Shown here piece after piece: positions 23,010 through 31,938 of a stretch of DNA of 64,000 bases. Source of the stretch: Breoghania sp. (GTDB lineage: Bacteria > Pseudomonadota > Alphaproteobacteria > Rhizobiales > Stappiaceae); NCBI RefSeq assembly GCF_030066895.1, contig NZ_JASJAV010000001.1:124001-188000 (forward strand). The letters run 5' to 3'. Under the pieces are notes generated by a model, which was given only the letters and a program-made list of their open reading frames with translations, did no database searches and was not told the DNA's origin. Within the stretch, counting starts at the first letter, position 1. Each line of letters starts with the position of its first letter. A program made the position numbers and the translations under genes.

Positions 23010-23103
23010 AAACAGTTTCGCGTCTATGAGGCTACCTCCTCCCAGGCCCCACGGTAAAGAAACGCCCACCGGCACCTCCTCCCGCCGGTGGGCGTTTTTT
23101 GTA
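23010..23103 (+). ncRNA. Cuckoo/CcsR-type sRNA, copy C
   Basis: A complete two-hairpin copy. Hairpin 1 has GGCT (23030-23033 region) against GGCCCC with CCTCCTCCC (23035-23043) in the loop; its stem carries one base change against copy A. Hairpin 2 is strong: CGCCCACCGGC pairs perfectly with GCCGGTGGGCG (11 bp) around ACCTCCTCCC (motif 23075-23083), followed by six T residues, a good intrinsic terminator. The leader TTTCGCGTCTATGAGGCTAC matches copy A. It is likely the end of the DUF1127-sRNA transcription unit. Confidence 0.85.
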
Positions 23104-23209
23104 TCTTTTTCCTGAAGTTGCCCAAAAGTAAGATGCCACATACGACGTGATTATTTTTATGCATAATGCCTAGTAAGACCTCGTTAATGTGCCCATCGTC
23201 GCTTGCAAG

Positions 23210-23219
23210 GCTGCTATGC
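23210..23219 (+). promoter_or_regulatory. Conserved GCTGCTATGC element upstream of DUF1127 gene 2
   Basis: Exact second copy of the 10-mer found before DUF1127 gene 1, here 120 bases before the start codon and preceded by GCTTGCAAG, a short palindrome. The shared position suggests a common promoter or activator site for both small proteins. Confidence 0.4.
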
Positions 23220-23338
23220 AGTCAAATACCTGCCTCTAAACCGGTCAATCGCCTAGATACTCATCATAGAGTTTACAGCGGCGCCGATGCAGAACAATCG
23301 AAGCGGACAGCCCCGGTCTTAGTCCGATGGAGATGACC

Positions 23339-23488
23339 ATGTTGAACACTTTCGCCCGCAAGTACTGGTCCTGGAAAAACTATCACCACACCGTGTCCGA
23401 GCTGTCCCGGCTGTCCGATCACGAGCTGCATGACCTGGGCATCGGTCGTGTCGGCATCGAATATGTCGCTCGCCGCTCGACGCACTAA
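23339..23488 (+). CDS. DUF1127 small protein, copy 2
   Basis: A 49-residue paralogue of the protein at 22587: MLNTFARKYWSWKNYHHTVS, ELSRLSDHELHDLGIGR, then VGIEYVARRSTH. Same length, same LSDHELxDLGIGR core and the same basic C-terminus. GGAGATG precedes the start codon. Its spacer from copy 1 contains the sRNA array, so the two genes are separate transcription units. It is followed by its own pair of hairpins (23531-23607). Confidence 0.92.
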   Translation: MLNTFARKYWSWKNYHHTVSELSRLSDHELHDLGIGRVGIEYVARRSTH

Positions 23489-23530
23489 GCTACTGAATTT
23501 TCTTCAGTAATCATTCCATAATCGAAGCAG

Positions 23531-23607
23531 GTGGCGGGGTCTTTATCCCTCTCTTTCCCCGCTCGGACAAAAGGCCCGCCGGTCCTTCCCCCGGCGGGCC
23601 TTTTATT
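23531..23607 (+). ncRNA. Two-hairpin element after DUF1127 copy 2 (possible diverged cuckoo RNA)
   Basis: GGCGGGG (23532-23538) can pair with CCCCGCT (23557-23563) around a C/T-rich loop, and a second, strong hairpin AAGGCCCGCCGG against CCGGCGGGCCTT (23570-23603) with a TCCTTCC loop is followed by TTATTTTG. The arrangement equals that of the cuckoo RNAs after copy 1, but the loops lack an exact CCTCCTCCC. The second hairpin certainly looks like an intrinsic terminator; calling the unit a regulatory RNA is speculative. Confidence 0.4.
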
Positions 23608-23713
23608 TTGTGCGCACAAGTCTTCGCAAACGGCCCCGTCGTGAGACACGCCCGCACTTCCCCTCTCGAAGAGCTGGCGAGAGGGAAGATTTCCGATCGA
23701 AATGATTGAAACG

Positions 23714-24341
23714 TCAGGCGTTGGGATATTGCGCAAACCAGCGCGCCAGCGGCATCACGTCGGACAGCTCGCCGTTGTCATGGGTCCACGAATCCACCCC
23801 AAAGGTCTTTCCGCTGTTCTTTTCCGCCAGAACCGCCGATTGCATGCGGATAGCACCCATCGAGGAAGAAGCCGCGGGCGACCGGACTGCGAACCTCGTG
23901 ATACTTCAGCAAACCGTGGCGTTGCGCCACGAGCAGCAGGTTGGTGGTGTTCGTTGCCTCGTCGATGCAATCTATCTGGCCCCGGACACCTGAGTCAAAG
24001 GTCATGCCGCCCTTGCCGTTTGCGGAGCCGACAGTGGGCACGACCCGTCTTTCCTGCCACTGAACGGCGCGCGCCACCGCCTTGCGCTCGGCCTGCGGCA
24101 ATTCAGCGCCTTCCGATAGAATGAACTTCAGTCTGGAGAGATCCTTGGCCGAAAAACGCACCGGAGTGCGCGAGGCGCACCCGAAGTCGTGGCAGATGAC
24201 GACCTTGTCCCCACGCGGGGCCACCGAGTCGTGTTGGGCATACCAGCTCGATGCAGAGTTCGCAGCCTGACCGGCGCAGTCGGCCAGTGACAGCCCGACG
24301 ACGACAAACGCCGCCCGCTCTCTCCACCCATGCTGCCCCAT
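23714..24341 (-). pseudogene. Conserved hypothetical exported protein, frameshifted
   Basis: A protein of about 208 codons that I know only as a conserved alphaproteobacterial hypothetical. It starts MGQHGWRERAAFVVVGLSLA, a likely Sec signal peptide, followed by VVICHDFGCASRTPVRFSA, AERKAVARAVQWQERRV, GQIDCIDEATNTTNLLLVA and YHEVRSPVARGFFLDG. Cysteine residues in CHDFGC and DCIDE are regular features. The frame breaks near 23842, after YPHA, and continues as LAEKNSGKTFGVDSWTHDNG to a stop at 23714, ending LARWFAQYPNA. Its function is unknown. Confidence 0.65.
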
Positions 24342-24528
24342 CCGCCGTCCTTCCGCCTGAAGATTCGCTTACCCTAAGGTCGATGCCTTCAGAGTTACGC
24401 AGAAACGTTGCGTCTACCAAGCCGACGAGCTATCAGCAGCGCCCAGAGAGCTTTTTCTGCGCACCACGAAAACGTGCAGACGCGAAAATGCAGGCGACAT
24501 CCCAATCACACAAGGCGGGACAAACCAT

Positions 24529-25917
24529 ATGAACCCAATCCACGTTATCGGCGGCGGTCTGGCCGGTTCAGAAGCCACCTGGCAGATCGTCCAGGCGGGC
24601 GTTCCCGTCATTCTGCACGAAATGCGCCCCGAACGCGGCACAGACGCGCATGTAAGCGACGAGCTGGCGGAGCTGGTGTGCTCCAATTCCTTCCGCTCCG
24701 ACGATGCGGAACTGAACGCGGTCGGTCTGATTCACGCGGAATTGCGCCGCGCGGGCTCGCTGATCATGTCGTGCGCCGATGCCAACCAGGTTCCCGCCGG
24801 CAGCGCGCTGGCCGTCGACCGGCACGGATTTTCCGCCGCCGTGACCAAGGCGCTGGAAGAGCATCCGCTCGTCACGATTCGCCGCGAGGAGATCAATGCC
24901 GTGCCGCCCGCCGACTGGGACAGCGTCGTCATCGCCACCGGGCCGCTGACGTCACCCGCCTTGAGCGAAGCGGTGCTCTTGATCACCGACGAGGATGCGC
25001 TGGCGTTTTTCGATACCATCGCCCCGATCATCCATTTCGATTCGATCGATATGGACACGGCCTGGTTCCAGTCGCGCTACGACAAGATCGGCCCCGGCGG
25101 AACGGGTGCGGACTACATCAACTGTCCGATGAACCGCGACCAGTACGAGGCCTTCGTCGACGCGCTCATTGCAGGCGAAAAGACCGAGTTCAAGGAATGG
25201 GAGAAGACGCCCTATTTTGACGGGTGCCTGCCCATCGAGGTGATGGCCGAGCGCGGCCGCGAGACCCTGCGCCACGGCCCGATGAAACCAATGGGCCTGA
25301 CCAATTCCCACAAGCCGGACGAAAAGGCCTACGCGGTCGTCCAGCTTCGCCAGGACAATGCGCTCGGCACTCTCTACAATATGGTCGGCTTCCAGACGAA
25401 GCTGAAATACGGGGTACAGACGGAGATCTTCCGCATGATCCCAGGGTTGGAGAACGCGCAATTCGCCCGTCTTGGCGGATTGCATCGCAACGCGTTCCTT
25501 AACTCACCCAAGATCCTGGATGGATTCCTTCGACTAAAGGTTGAACCGCGTATTCGCTTCGCCGGGCAGATCACCGGCTGCGAGGGATATGTGGAATCGT
25601 CCGCAGTGGGATGCATGGCGGGCCGCTTCGCCGCGACCGAGCGACTAGGCCGAGAGATCACCCCGCCACCGGTCACCACGGCCATGGGTGCGCTTCTCAA
25701 TCATATCACGGTCGGCCACCTGGACGGCGAGGACGCGGGCAAACGCTCCTTCCAGCCGATGAACGTCAATTTCGGCCTGTTCCCGCCGGTTGAATTTTCG
25801 AAGAAGACGGAAGACGGCAAGCGCATGAAGGACCCGGACAAGGCCAAGGCGAAAAAGCGCGCGCTCACCTCCCGTGCATCGGCCGATTTCGAGGCGTGGC
25901 TTGGGGGAGCTGACTGA
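24529..25917 (+). CDS. trmFO: tRNA (uracil-5-)-methyltransferase TrmFO
   Basis: Folate- and FAD-dependent enzyme that methylates U54 in the T-loop of tRNA, using methylenetetrahydrofolate as carbon source (alternative to SAM-dependent TrmA). The 462-residue protein opens with the FAD-binding dinucleotide motif [18 protein letters not shown] and has the family segments [65 protein letters not shown] and [12 protein letters not shown] with its conserved cysteine. It is intact and of normal length. The start follows GGCGGGAC. It stands alone; the next gene converges on it. Confidence 0.96.
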   Translation: MNPIHVIGGGLAGSEATWQIVQAGVPVILHEMRPERGTDAHVSDELAELVCSNSFRSDDAELNAVGLIHAELRRAGSLIMSCADANQVPAGSALAVDRHGFSAAVTKALEEHPLVTIRREEINAVPPADWDSVVIATGPLTSPALSEAVLLITDEDALAFFDTIAPIIHFDSIDMDTAWFQSRYDKIGPGGTGADYINCPMNRDQYEAFVDALIAGEKTEFKEWEKTPYFDGCLPIEVMAERGRETLRHGPMKPMGLTNSHKPDEKAYAVVQLRQDNALGTLYNMVGFQTKLKYGVQTEIFRMIPGLENAQFARLGGLHRNAFLNSPKILDGFLRLKVEPRIRFAGQITGCEGYVESSAVGCMAGRFAATERLGREITPPPVTTAMGALLNHITVGHLDGEDAGKRSFQPMNVNFGLFPPVEFSKKTEDGKRMKDPDKAKAKKRALTSRASADFEAWLGGAD

Positions 25918-25967
25918 GGTCGGACCGCCATTTCCAGTTGTAGATCATTGATACCCGAAAAGGCTCA

Positions 25968-26111
25968 GCGTCATCCCGTGTCTGCACGTCAGTGCTGCCG
26001 TGCAGACACGGGATGACGCGCGGCAAATCGCATTTCCCCGCATCGCTGACATCGTGCCTCGATCCCGGATCTGCGAAGCAGCATTCCATGCTGCACCGCG
26101 TCCGGGATGAC
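25968..26111. repeat. Two adjacent palindromic intergenic repeats
   Basis: GCGTCATCCCGTGTCTGCAC (25968-25987) and its exact reverse complement (26000-26019) form a perfect 20-bp stem. A second imperfect palindrome follows at 26061-26111, GATCCCGGATCTGCG to CGCGTCCGGGATGAC, with an inner hairpin GCAGCAT/ATGCTGC. They separate the convergent trmFO and squalene/phytoene synthase-like genes and belong to the same GTCATCCC-ended class as the elements at 1141 and 31835. Confidence 0.75.
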
Positions 26112-26192
26112 GCCGGAGAGGTTCTTTTCAAAACGACTTTCGGAAATGCGGTTTCGAAATCGACGTGCCGATCCCGCCGCACCGGACGCAGG

Positions 26193-27050
26193 TCAAGACG
26201 CCTTCGACTTCGTCGCCTGTCGGCTGGCACGCCACAAGATCCACTGACGGCGCCATTGCGGGATCTCGATCACCTCGTTCAGGGGATCGTAGTCCGGACG
26301 CTCCATGCGGTTGAGATAGGGCTCCACCAGCGCCACCGGCAACAGCGCCGGGCCACAGCCCTTGCCGAGCCCTTCGATCTTGTAGCGCGTCTGATCCATG
26401 TGGCGGCGCGCGATCGCCCGCATCTCCGCCAGACAGGCCTTCAACTCCGGCGTCGACTTTCCGCAGAATACGGCATTCGGATCGACGCCGAACCGCTCAA
26501 GCAGATCGCCGGGCAGATACATCTGTCGGCGCCGGGCATGCCAGGGCAAGGAGCGCAGCAATCCCGTCAATGCATAGGCGACGCCGCCGTGCCCCGACGC
26601 ATCGCACATTGCCTTGGCCGGATCGTCGGTCAGGATCATCGAGGCAAGCTGAATCGGCACCGACGCCGTTTCCCCCGCATAGCCCTCAAGATCGGCCAGC
26701 GTCGGCATCGGATCCTCGTAGAGGTCGAAGACGCGCGCCTCGATCAGATTGAGAAACGCTTCCTGCGGCAGATTGTATTTCGCGATCGTCTCAAGAAGCG
26801 CGGCTGCGACCGGATTGGCGGTGACATCACCGTGCCCGTCACCCGTCAGAACGTCCCGCCACCATTGCAGACGAACCTCGCCCGGCAGCGCATCGGAAAC
26901 CTTGTCCCGGATACCGGCGATTTCAGCGTTGAAGGCGTAGAGAGCAAAGACTGCCGGACGCCTGTCCGCGGGGGCGAACAACGTGGTGAAATAGCGGTCG
27001 CGGTTAAACTCGCGGACCACCTCCTGACAATGGGCGTAGATATCAATCAT
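26193..27050 (-). CDS. Squalene/phytoene synthase-like protein, NDUFAF6 type
   Basis: A 285-residue member of the squalene/phytoene synthase superfamily: RDRYFTTLFAPADRRPAVFA, LYAFNAEIAGIRDKVSD, RLQWWRDVL, YAGETASVPIQLASMI, GHGGVAYALTGLLRSLP and RRQMYLPGDLL. The aspartate-rich prenyl-diphosphate sites (DxxxD) of true synthases are not well kept (IRDKVSD, YAGET), as in the mitochondrial complex I assembly factor NDUFAF6, which belongs to this branch. It follows secD, secF and the Mth938-like gene on the same strand, an order I associate with alphaproteobacteria. A role in respiratory complex assembly is thus more likely than carotenoid or hopanoid synthesis, but this is inference. Confidence 0.8.
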   Translation of the reverse strand: MIDIYAHCQEVVREFNRDRYFTTLFAPADRRPAVFALYAFNAEIAGIRDKVSDALPGEVRLQWWRDVLTGDGHGDVTANPVAAALLETIAKYNLPQEAFLNLIEARVFDLYEDPMPTLADLEGYAGETASVPIQLASMILTDDPAKAMCDASGHGGVAYALTGLLRSLPWHARRRQMYLPGDLLERFGVDPNAVFCGKSTPELKACLAEMRAIARRHMDQTRYKIEGLGKGCGPALLPVALVEPYLNRMERPDYDPLNEVIEIPQWRRQWILWRASRQATKSKAS

Positions 27051-27134
27051 TGCAGGAGAAGATAGAGCCGGGCAGCCATCGTGCCACCACCCCCTTTAGC
27101 CGCATTGCATCCCCGTCCCACCGAGCCGCCCCCG

Positions 27135-27557
27135 TCATTCAACGGCGATCAGGGCAGCGGCGACCGCCCTGTTTTCGGCCAAAAGCACATTGAGCGTGCG
27201 CACCGCGGCCCCGGTCGACATCACATCGGCCATGATCCCGGCCGCGCGAAACATCTGATGGAGATCCTTGTCGAGCCGCACCAGCTCAGGTCCGCAGCCG
27301 ACAAGCAGGATTTCGATATAGTCGGCCTGCTCGAAGACAGGGGCGAACGTCTCGGAAGAGAAATCCGCCGTGGAGCTCACGCCCCAACCGTGAATGCCGC
27401 TCGGCAGCACCAGCAGCGAGCCGCGATGAGACATGTCCGCGAACCGGAAACCGCCGTCGCCATAGGCGTCGATCGGCGCACATCCGGGGAAATGGGCCTC
27501 GCGAATGACGAGACCTTTCGCTTCCCCCGACCAGAAGCCCTTGGGACATTGCGCCAT
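27135..27557 (-). CDS. Mth938-like domain protein (DUF498), NDUFAF3 homologue
   Basis: A 140-residue protein, start MAQCPKGFWSG at 27557, seven bases after the secF stop. Diagnostic stretches are IDAYGDGGFRFADMSHRGSL, LVLPSGIHGW, YIEILLVGCGPELVRL, AAGIMADVMSTGAAVRTLN and LLAENRAVAAALIAVE. The family includes the mitochondrial complex I assembly factor NDUFAF3. Its place between secF and the NDUFAF6-like gene suggests a shared operon with the Sec accessory genes and a role in assembling membrane complexes. The protein is intact. Confidence 0.85.
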   Translation of the reverse strand: MAQCPKGFWSGEAKGLVIREAHFPGCAPIDAYGDGGFRFADMSHRGSLLVLPSGIHGWGVSSTADFSSETFAPVFEQADYIEILLVGCGPELVRLDKDLHQMFRAAGIMADVMSTGAAVRTLNVLLAENRAVAAALIAVE

Positions 27558-27564
27558 CGCTCGC

Positions 27565-28509
27565 TCAGGCTGTCTTCGCCTGCTCCTTGTCCGCCTTGCC
27601 GCCCGAAGCATCCGGGCCACGCCGCAGGTTCAGGAAGTTCAGGACCGGAGCGGCCACGAAGATCGAGGAATACGTTCCCACCACTACGCCCCAGATCATC
27701 GCGAAGGTGAAGGCCCGGATCACTTCTCCGCCGAAGATATAAAGCGAGATAAGGGCCAGCAGGGTGGTGAACGAGGTCATCGTCGTGCGCGACAGGGTCT
27801 GGTTGATAGCCCGGTCGAGCAGTTCCAGGAGCGGCATCTTCTTGAACTTGCGCATATCCTCGCGGGTACGGTCGTAGACCACCACCGTATCGTTGAGGGA
27901 ATAACCCACGATCGTCAGGATCGCCGCGATACTGGAGAGCGAGAAGTCGAGCCGAAGCACCGCGAACATGCCGATCGTCAGGATGACGTCATGCACCGTC
28001 GCGATAACCGCCCCGAGCGCGAACTGCCACTCGAACCGGAACCAGATATAGACCAGCACCGCCAGAAGCGAGACCACGACGGCGAGCGTACCGGCCTGGG
28101 CCAGTTCGCCGGAAACGCGCGGACCGACGACCTCGACACGACGGAAGTCGACCGTGTCGCCGAACGTGTCGCGGATCAGACCGACGGCACGCTGCTGAGC
28201 CTGTTCCCCGCCGGGCTGACGCTCGATGCGGATCAGCACATCGTTGGGCGCGCCGAATTCCTGAACCTGCACGTCACCGAGGCGAAGTTCGCCCAATTCG
28301 GAACGGATATCGCCGATATTGGCGGGGCCGTTCTTCGTAGCAATTTCGATGACCGTACCGCCCTGGAAGTCGATGCCGTAGTTCAACCCCATCGCGAAAA
28401 ACAACACGATGGAGAGAACCGCGAGCGTGCCGGACAGCGTGAAACTGATGAAGCGGTTCTTAATGAACCCGAAGTGCGTGTTCTCCGGGACAATCCTGAG
28501 TAAGCGCAT
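27565..28509 (-). CDS. secF: Protein translocase subunit SecF
   Basis: Inner-membrane partner of SecD; the pair uses the proton gradient to help pull exported proteins out of the SecYEG channel. The 314-residue protein has an N-terminal membrane segment (FTLSGTLAVLSIVLFFAMGL), the SecF phrase NYGIDFQGGTVIEI, a periplasmic domain, and the C-terminal membrane bundle with IVGYSLNDTVVVYDRTRED and LLDRAINQTLSRTTMTSFTT. It starts 21 bases after the secD stop in the order yajC-secD-secF. It is intact. Confidence 0.97.
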   Translation of the reverse strand: MRLLRIVPENTHFGFIKNRFISFTLSGTLAVLSIVLFFAMGLNYGIDFQGGTVIEIATKNGPANIGDIRSELGELRLGDVQVQEFGAPNDVLIRIERQPGGEQAQQRAVGLIRDTFGDTVDFRRVEVVGPRVSGELAQAGTLAVVVSLLAVLVYIWFRFEWQFALGAVIATVHDVILTIGMFAVLRLDFSLSSIAAILTIVGYSLNDTVVVYDRTREDMRKFKKMPLLELLDRAINQTLSRTTMTSFTTLLALISLYIFGGEVIRAFTFAMIWGVVVGTYSSIFVAAPVLNFLNLRRGPDASGGKADKEQAKTA

Positions 28510-28530
28510 GTCTTTTCCCTTCCGGTTCGC

Positions 28531-30147
28531 TCAGATTGGCAATTTCGAGGGGCGGCGACCACGCAGCCACAACGAAACAAGGAACCGGGTGAAGGTGAAC
28601 GCCGAGAACACGGTGGTGACGATACCGATGGCAAGCGTCACGGCGAAACCGCGGATCGGGCCCGACCCCAGATAGAACAGGATCACGGCGGCGATCAGCG
28701 TGGTGATGTTGGCATCCAGAATGGTACCGAGCGCTCTGGAGAAGCCGGCATCTAGCGACGATACGACCGATCGCCCGTTGCGCGATTCCTCTCGGATGCG
28801 TTCGTAGATGAGCACGTTGGCGTCGACCGCCATGCCGACGGTCAGCACGATGCCCGCGATGCCAGGAAGCGTCAGCGTGGCGCCCAGAAAGGACAGCGCG
28901 CCGAAGATCAGCACCATGTTCACGAACAGCGCCACATCGGCCAGGATCCCGAACAGGCCATAGGCCATAATCATGAAGATGGCGACCGCGAAGATACCGA
29001 CCAGCGAGGCGATCTTGCCCGCTTCCACCGAGTCCGCACCAAGGCTCGGACCGACGGTGCGTTCCTGAACGATGGTGAGCTGGGCGGGCAATGCACCGGC
29101 GCGCAGCAGGATGGAAAGGTCGTTTGCCGACTCAACCGTGAAGTTGCCGGAGATCTGACCGGATCCGCCGAGGATCGGCTCGCGAATGACCGGGGCCGAA
29201 ATCACTTCGTTATCAAGCACGATGGCGAAGGGACGCCCGACATTCTGCTTGGTCACCTTGGCGAACTTGCGTGCGCCCGCAGTGTTGAAGCGGAAGGTCA
29301 CGACCGGCTCGTTCGAGCGCTGATCGAAGGTCGCCTGAGAATCGTCGAGATCCTCGCCCGTAAGGAGCGGCTCTTCCTCGATCAGGTAGAGAACCGGAGG
29401 ATCGTCGGTGGAATAGACCAGAAGGCCACCGGCCGGCGGACGCGTCTGGATCGCCTGCTGGACGTTGGCGTTGACGTTGACCAGATGGAAGGTCATCTGG
29501 GCGGTCTGGCCGATCAGCGTCTTCAGATGCTCCGGATCGTCAAGGCCCGGCGCTTCCACGAGGATGCGGTTTTCGCCCTGGCGCTGGATCGACGGCTCGG
29601 TCGTGCCGAGCTGATCGACGCGGCGACGGATCACCTCGATCGACTGATCGACCACCGAATGGATGCGCTGGGCAAGGCCCTCTTCGCTGAAGGCGAAGCG
29701 GACCTGACCGTCATCGGAGATATCGAAGGAGAATTCGTTGACCTGGCTGCCGGAGAACAGGCTGGCATCCAGCGGATTGACCAGATCCTTCAGCCGTTCT
29801 CGGGCATCCGCGATACGCGCGGTATCGCGCAGGCGCAGCTCCACGCTGTCATCGCCCTTCACACCGAGACCGGTGTAACCGATGCGCGGCTCGCTCTTGC
29901 GAAGGGCGTTGCGGATCTCGCCCACCAGCGACTGCAGCCGCTTCTTCTGATACGATTCCCGGTCGACCTCATAGAGCAGATATGCACCGCCCTGCAGGTC
30001 CAGACCCAGCACGAGCTGGCGGCCCGGAACCCACTCCGGCCAGGATGCGACTTCCTCGCGGGTGAAAAAATTCGGAACAGTAAACATCGCGCCAAGGATA
30101 ACCAGCAGCGCGATCAGAACGACTTTCCAGCGTGCGAAATAAAGCAT
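28531..30147 (-). CDS. secD: Protein translocase subunit SecD
   Basis: Large partner of SecF in proton-driven export. The 538-residue product starts MLYFARWKVVLIALLVILG (first membrane segment), then has the P1 head with LVLGLDLQGGAYLLYEVD, the ENRILVEAPGLDDPEHLKTL segment, and the C-terminal six-helix region with ADVALFVNMVLIFGALSFLG and MAVDANVLIYERIREESRNG, the most conserved SecD motif. It is intact over 1.6 kb. It is followed by secF and preceded by yajC on the same strand. Confidence 0.97.
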   Translation of the reverse strand: MLYFARWKVVLIALLVILGAMFTVPNFFTREEVASWPEWVPGRQLVLGLDLQGGAYLLYEVDRESYQKKRLQSLVGEIRNALRKSEPRIGYTGLGVKGDDSVELRLRDTARIADARERLKDLVNPLDASLFSGSQVNEFSFDISDDGQVRFAFSEEGLAQRIHSVVDQSIEVIRRRVDQLGTTEPSIQRQGENRILVEAPGLDDPEHLKTLIGQTAQMTFHLVNVNANVQQAIQTRPPAGGLLVYSTDDPPVLYLIEEEPLLTGEDLDDSQATFDQRSNEPVVTFRFNTAGARKFAKVTKQNVGRPFAIVLDNEVISAPVIREPILGGSGQISGNFTVESANDLSILLRAGALPAQLTIVQERTVGPSLGADSVEAGKIASLVGIFAVAIFMIMAYGLFGILADVALFVNMVLIFGALSFLGATLTLPGIAGIVLTVGMAVDANVLIYERIREESRNGRSVVSSLDAGFSRALGTILDANITTLIAAVILFYLGSGPIRGFAVTLAIGIVTTVFSAFTFTRFLVSLWLRGRRPSKLPI

Positions 30148-30217
30148 TTATACGTCACCCGTGCTGTACCGTCCGACGGACCGGACAGCTTTGCGTGTGC
30201 GAAGATTACCCTACCCG

Positions 30218-30547
30218 TTATTCCTTGGCGGGTTCACCCTTGGAACGGACGTCCTGGATCATGGAGCGGACCACCTTGACCTTGACGCCCTCGGCGATCT
30301 CGATCTGGGCTTCCGCTTCGTCCAGAACCTTCACGACCTTGCCGACGATGCCGCCGGTGGTGACGATGGTGTAGCCGCGGCGCAGGGAATTGACCATTTC
30401 CTGATGCTGTTTCATCCGCTGACGCTGCGGGCGGATGATCAGGAAGTACATGACTGCAAAGATCAGGACGAACGGCAGAATATTAAGCAGCAGCTCTCCG
30501 CCGCCGGCAGCTGCACCGGTCTGGGCATAGGCCGGGGTCACGAACAT
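30218..30547 (-). CDS. yajC: Preprotein translocase subunit YajC
   Basis: Small single-span accessory protein of the SecDF complex. The 109-residue product has the membrane segment ILPFVLIFAVMYFLIIRPQR, followed by the family pattern QRMKQHQEMVNSLRRGYTIV, TTGGIVGKVVKV. An N-terminal stretch MFVTPAYAQTGAAAGGGE precedes the helix, as usual in alphaproteobacteria. It is the first gene of the yajC-secD-secF set; the promoter should lie in the 355-base gap 30548-30902 shared with the divergent ATPase gene. Confidence 0.96.
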   Translation of the reverse strand: MFVTPAYAQTGAAAGGGELLLNILPFVLIFAVMYFLIIRPQRQRMKQHQEMVNSLRRGYTIVTTGGIVGKVVKVLDEAEAQIEIAEGVKVKVVRSMIQDVRSKGEPAKE

Positions 30548-30902
30548 GATGGGCCTCTCCTTAGGTGTTTCTCTTCAAACCCCTGCCGACGCCTCGGGCG
30601 CCATGCGGGTGGCGGCGAATGACATGGTCAATCGGCCGGGGATTACAAGTCGCGCGGACTATACCCGCGCGTGGCAGCTTTGCAAGCAAAGCCGGAGCCC
30701 GATCGCCCCTTATAGGACACGCTAGCGCATACGTACCACTTTCGCCCCGAGTTACCTTTTGTCCCCCTGCCCCACCGTGATAGAGGCGCAATGACGCTCC
30801 GCCCCGGCCAGGCAAATGCCCGGCGAACGCGCGCCGCGCCGCCGGAGAGCGCAAAAAACATGCGTCATCCGGCACAACAATACGGAGGTTATCGTTTGAA
30901 CC
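30548..30902. other. Divergent spacer between yajC and the DUF815 ATPase
   Basis: About 355 bases with no supported gene. It separates two divergent units, so promoters for both should lie here. I see no clear -35/-10 pair, hairpin or tRNA; bases 30690-30780 are the least GC-rich part. Confidence 0.5.
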
Positions 30903-31782
30903 ATGGCTGACAAATCGGAACTCGCGCTTATCGGAGACAAGCTCGATCGGCTGATCGACCTCATCACCAAGGCGGTCCCCGCCGACGTACCGACACCCGA
31001 TTTCGAAGCCGCCGACGCCTTTATCTGGGTAGTCGGAGAACGTCTGCTCGAATCATTACCACACGTCAATCGTATTGCCATGACGTTGCTTCAGGCCGTC
31101 GGCCGGATGCGCGACACGCTCGTTTCCAATACCGAACGCTTCGCCCGGGGCCTGCCCGCCAACAACGCGCTCCTGTGGCGCGCGCGGCATGGGCAAGTCG
31201 TCTCTCGTCAAGACTTCCCACGCCCACGTGAATACGGAACTGGCAGCAGAGGGCAAATCGCCCCTGAAGCTGATCGAGATCCACCGCGAGGACATCGAGA
31301 GCCTGCCGATCCTGATGGGGCTTCTGCGCCCCGCGCCCTACCGCTTCATCATCTTCTGCGACAACCTTTCCTTCGACGGCGACTACACGTCCTACAAGTC
31401 GCTGAAGGCGGTTCTTGAAGGCGGCATCTAGGGGCGCTCGGCCAATGTCTTGTTCTACGCCACTTCCAACCGTCGCCATCTTCTGCCGCGCGACATGATG
31501 GAGAACGAGCGCGCCACCGGCATCAATCCCGGCGAGGCGGTGGAGGAAAGGGTCTCGCTGTCGGATCGCTTTGGCCTGTGGATCGGCTTCCACAAGTGCA
31601 GCCAGGACGACTATCTGGAAATGGTGAAGGGCTACGTCGCCCATTTCGATCTGACCATCGACGAGGACACCTTGCACGCCGAGGTGGTCGAATGGTCGAC
31701 CACCCGCGGCTCACGCTCCGGTCGCGTCGCCTGGCAGTACATCCAGGACCTCGCAGGCCGTCAGGGCGTCACGCTCGACTGA
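30903..31782 (+). pseudogene. DUF815 family AAA ATPase, frameshift in Walker A and in-frame TAG
   Basis: A member of the DUF815 ATPase family (about 290 residues, function unknown), recognised from MADKSELALIGDKLDRLIDL, ANNALLW, MGKSSLVK, FIIFCDNLSFDGDYTSYKSL, NVLFYATSNRRHLLPRDM and LSDRFGLWIGFHKCSQDDYL. Near 31176 the frame breaks inside the Walker A loop: LLW is followed by RARHGQ, but one more G gives the expected LLWGARGMGKSSL. At 31429-31431 LEGGI is followed by TAG where the family has GGIEGR, so GAG has changed to TAG. After the stop the frame stays open to 31782. It is divergent from yajC and not translatable as a whole. Confidence 0.85.
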
Positions 31783-31834
31783 TAGAGTAGCGCTTGGGCG
31801 GTTTGTTCTAAACCTCACCCCCATTCCCCGGACT

Positions 31835-31938
31835 GTCATCCCCGCAAAGGCGGGGATCCAGTAACCACAGGATCGGGTGGAAGCGCACGGACCGCGGAGG
31901 TCTCTGGAATGCTGGATCCCCGCTTTCGCGGGGATGAC
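31835..31938. repeat. GTCATCCCCGC-type palindromic repeat
   Basis: GTCATCCCCGC with an AAAGGCGGGGATCCAG continuation at the left end is matched at the right end by CTGGATCCCCGCTTTCGCG and GGGATGAC. The terminal inverted repeats are about 27 bp with an inner hairpin CCCCGC/GCGGGG at each end. This is the widespread intergenic repeat type of proteobacterial genomes. It lies between the convergent DUF815 and NlpD-like genes. Confidence 0.8.

Noticed and set aside
22741..23103. CRISPR array, because of repeated motifs at intervals.
   Set aside because: The repeats are hairpin loops of 9 bases with unequal spacing, no constant-length spacers and no cas genes.
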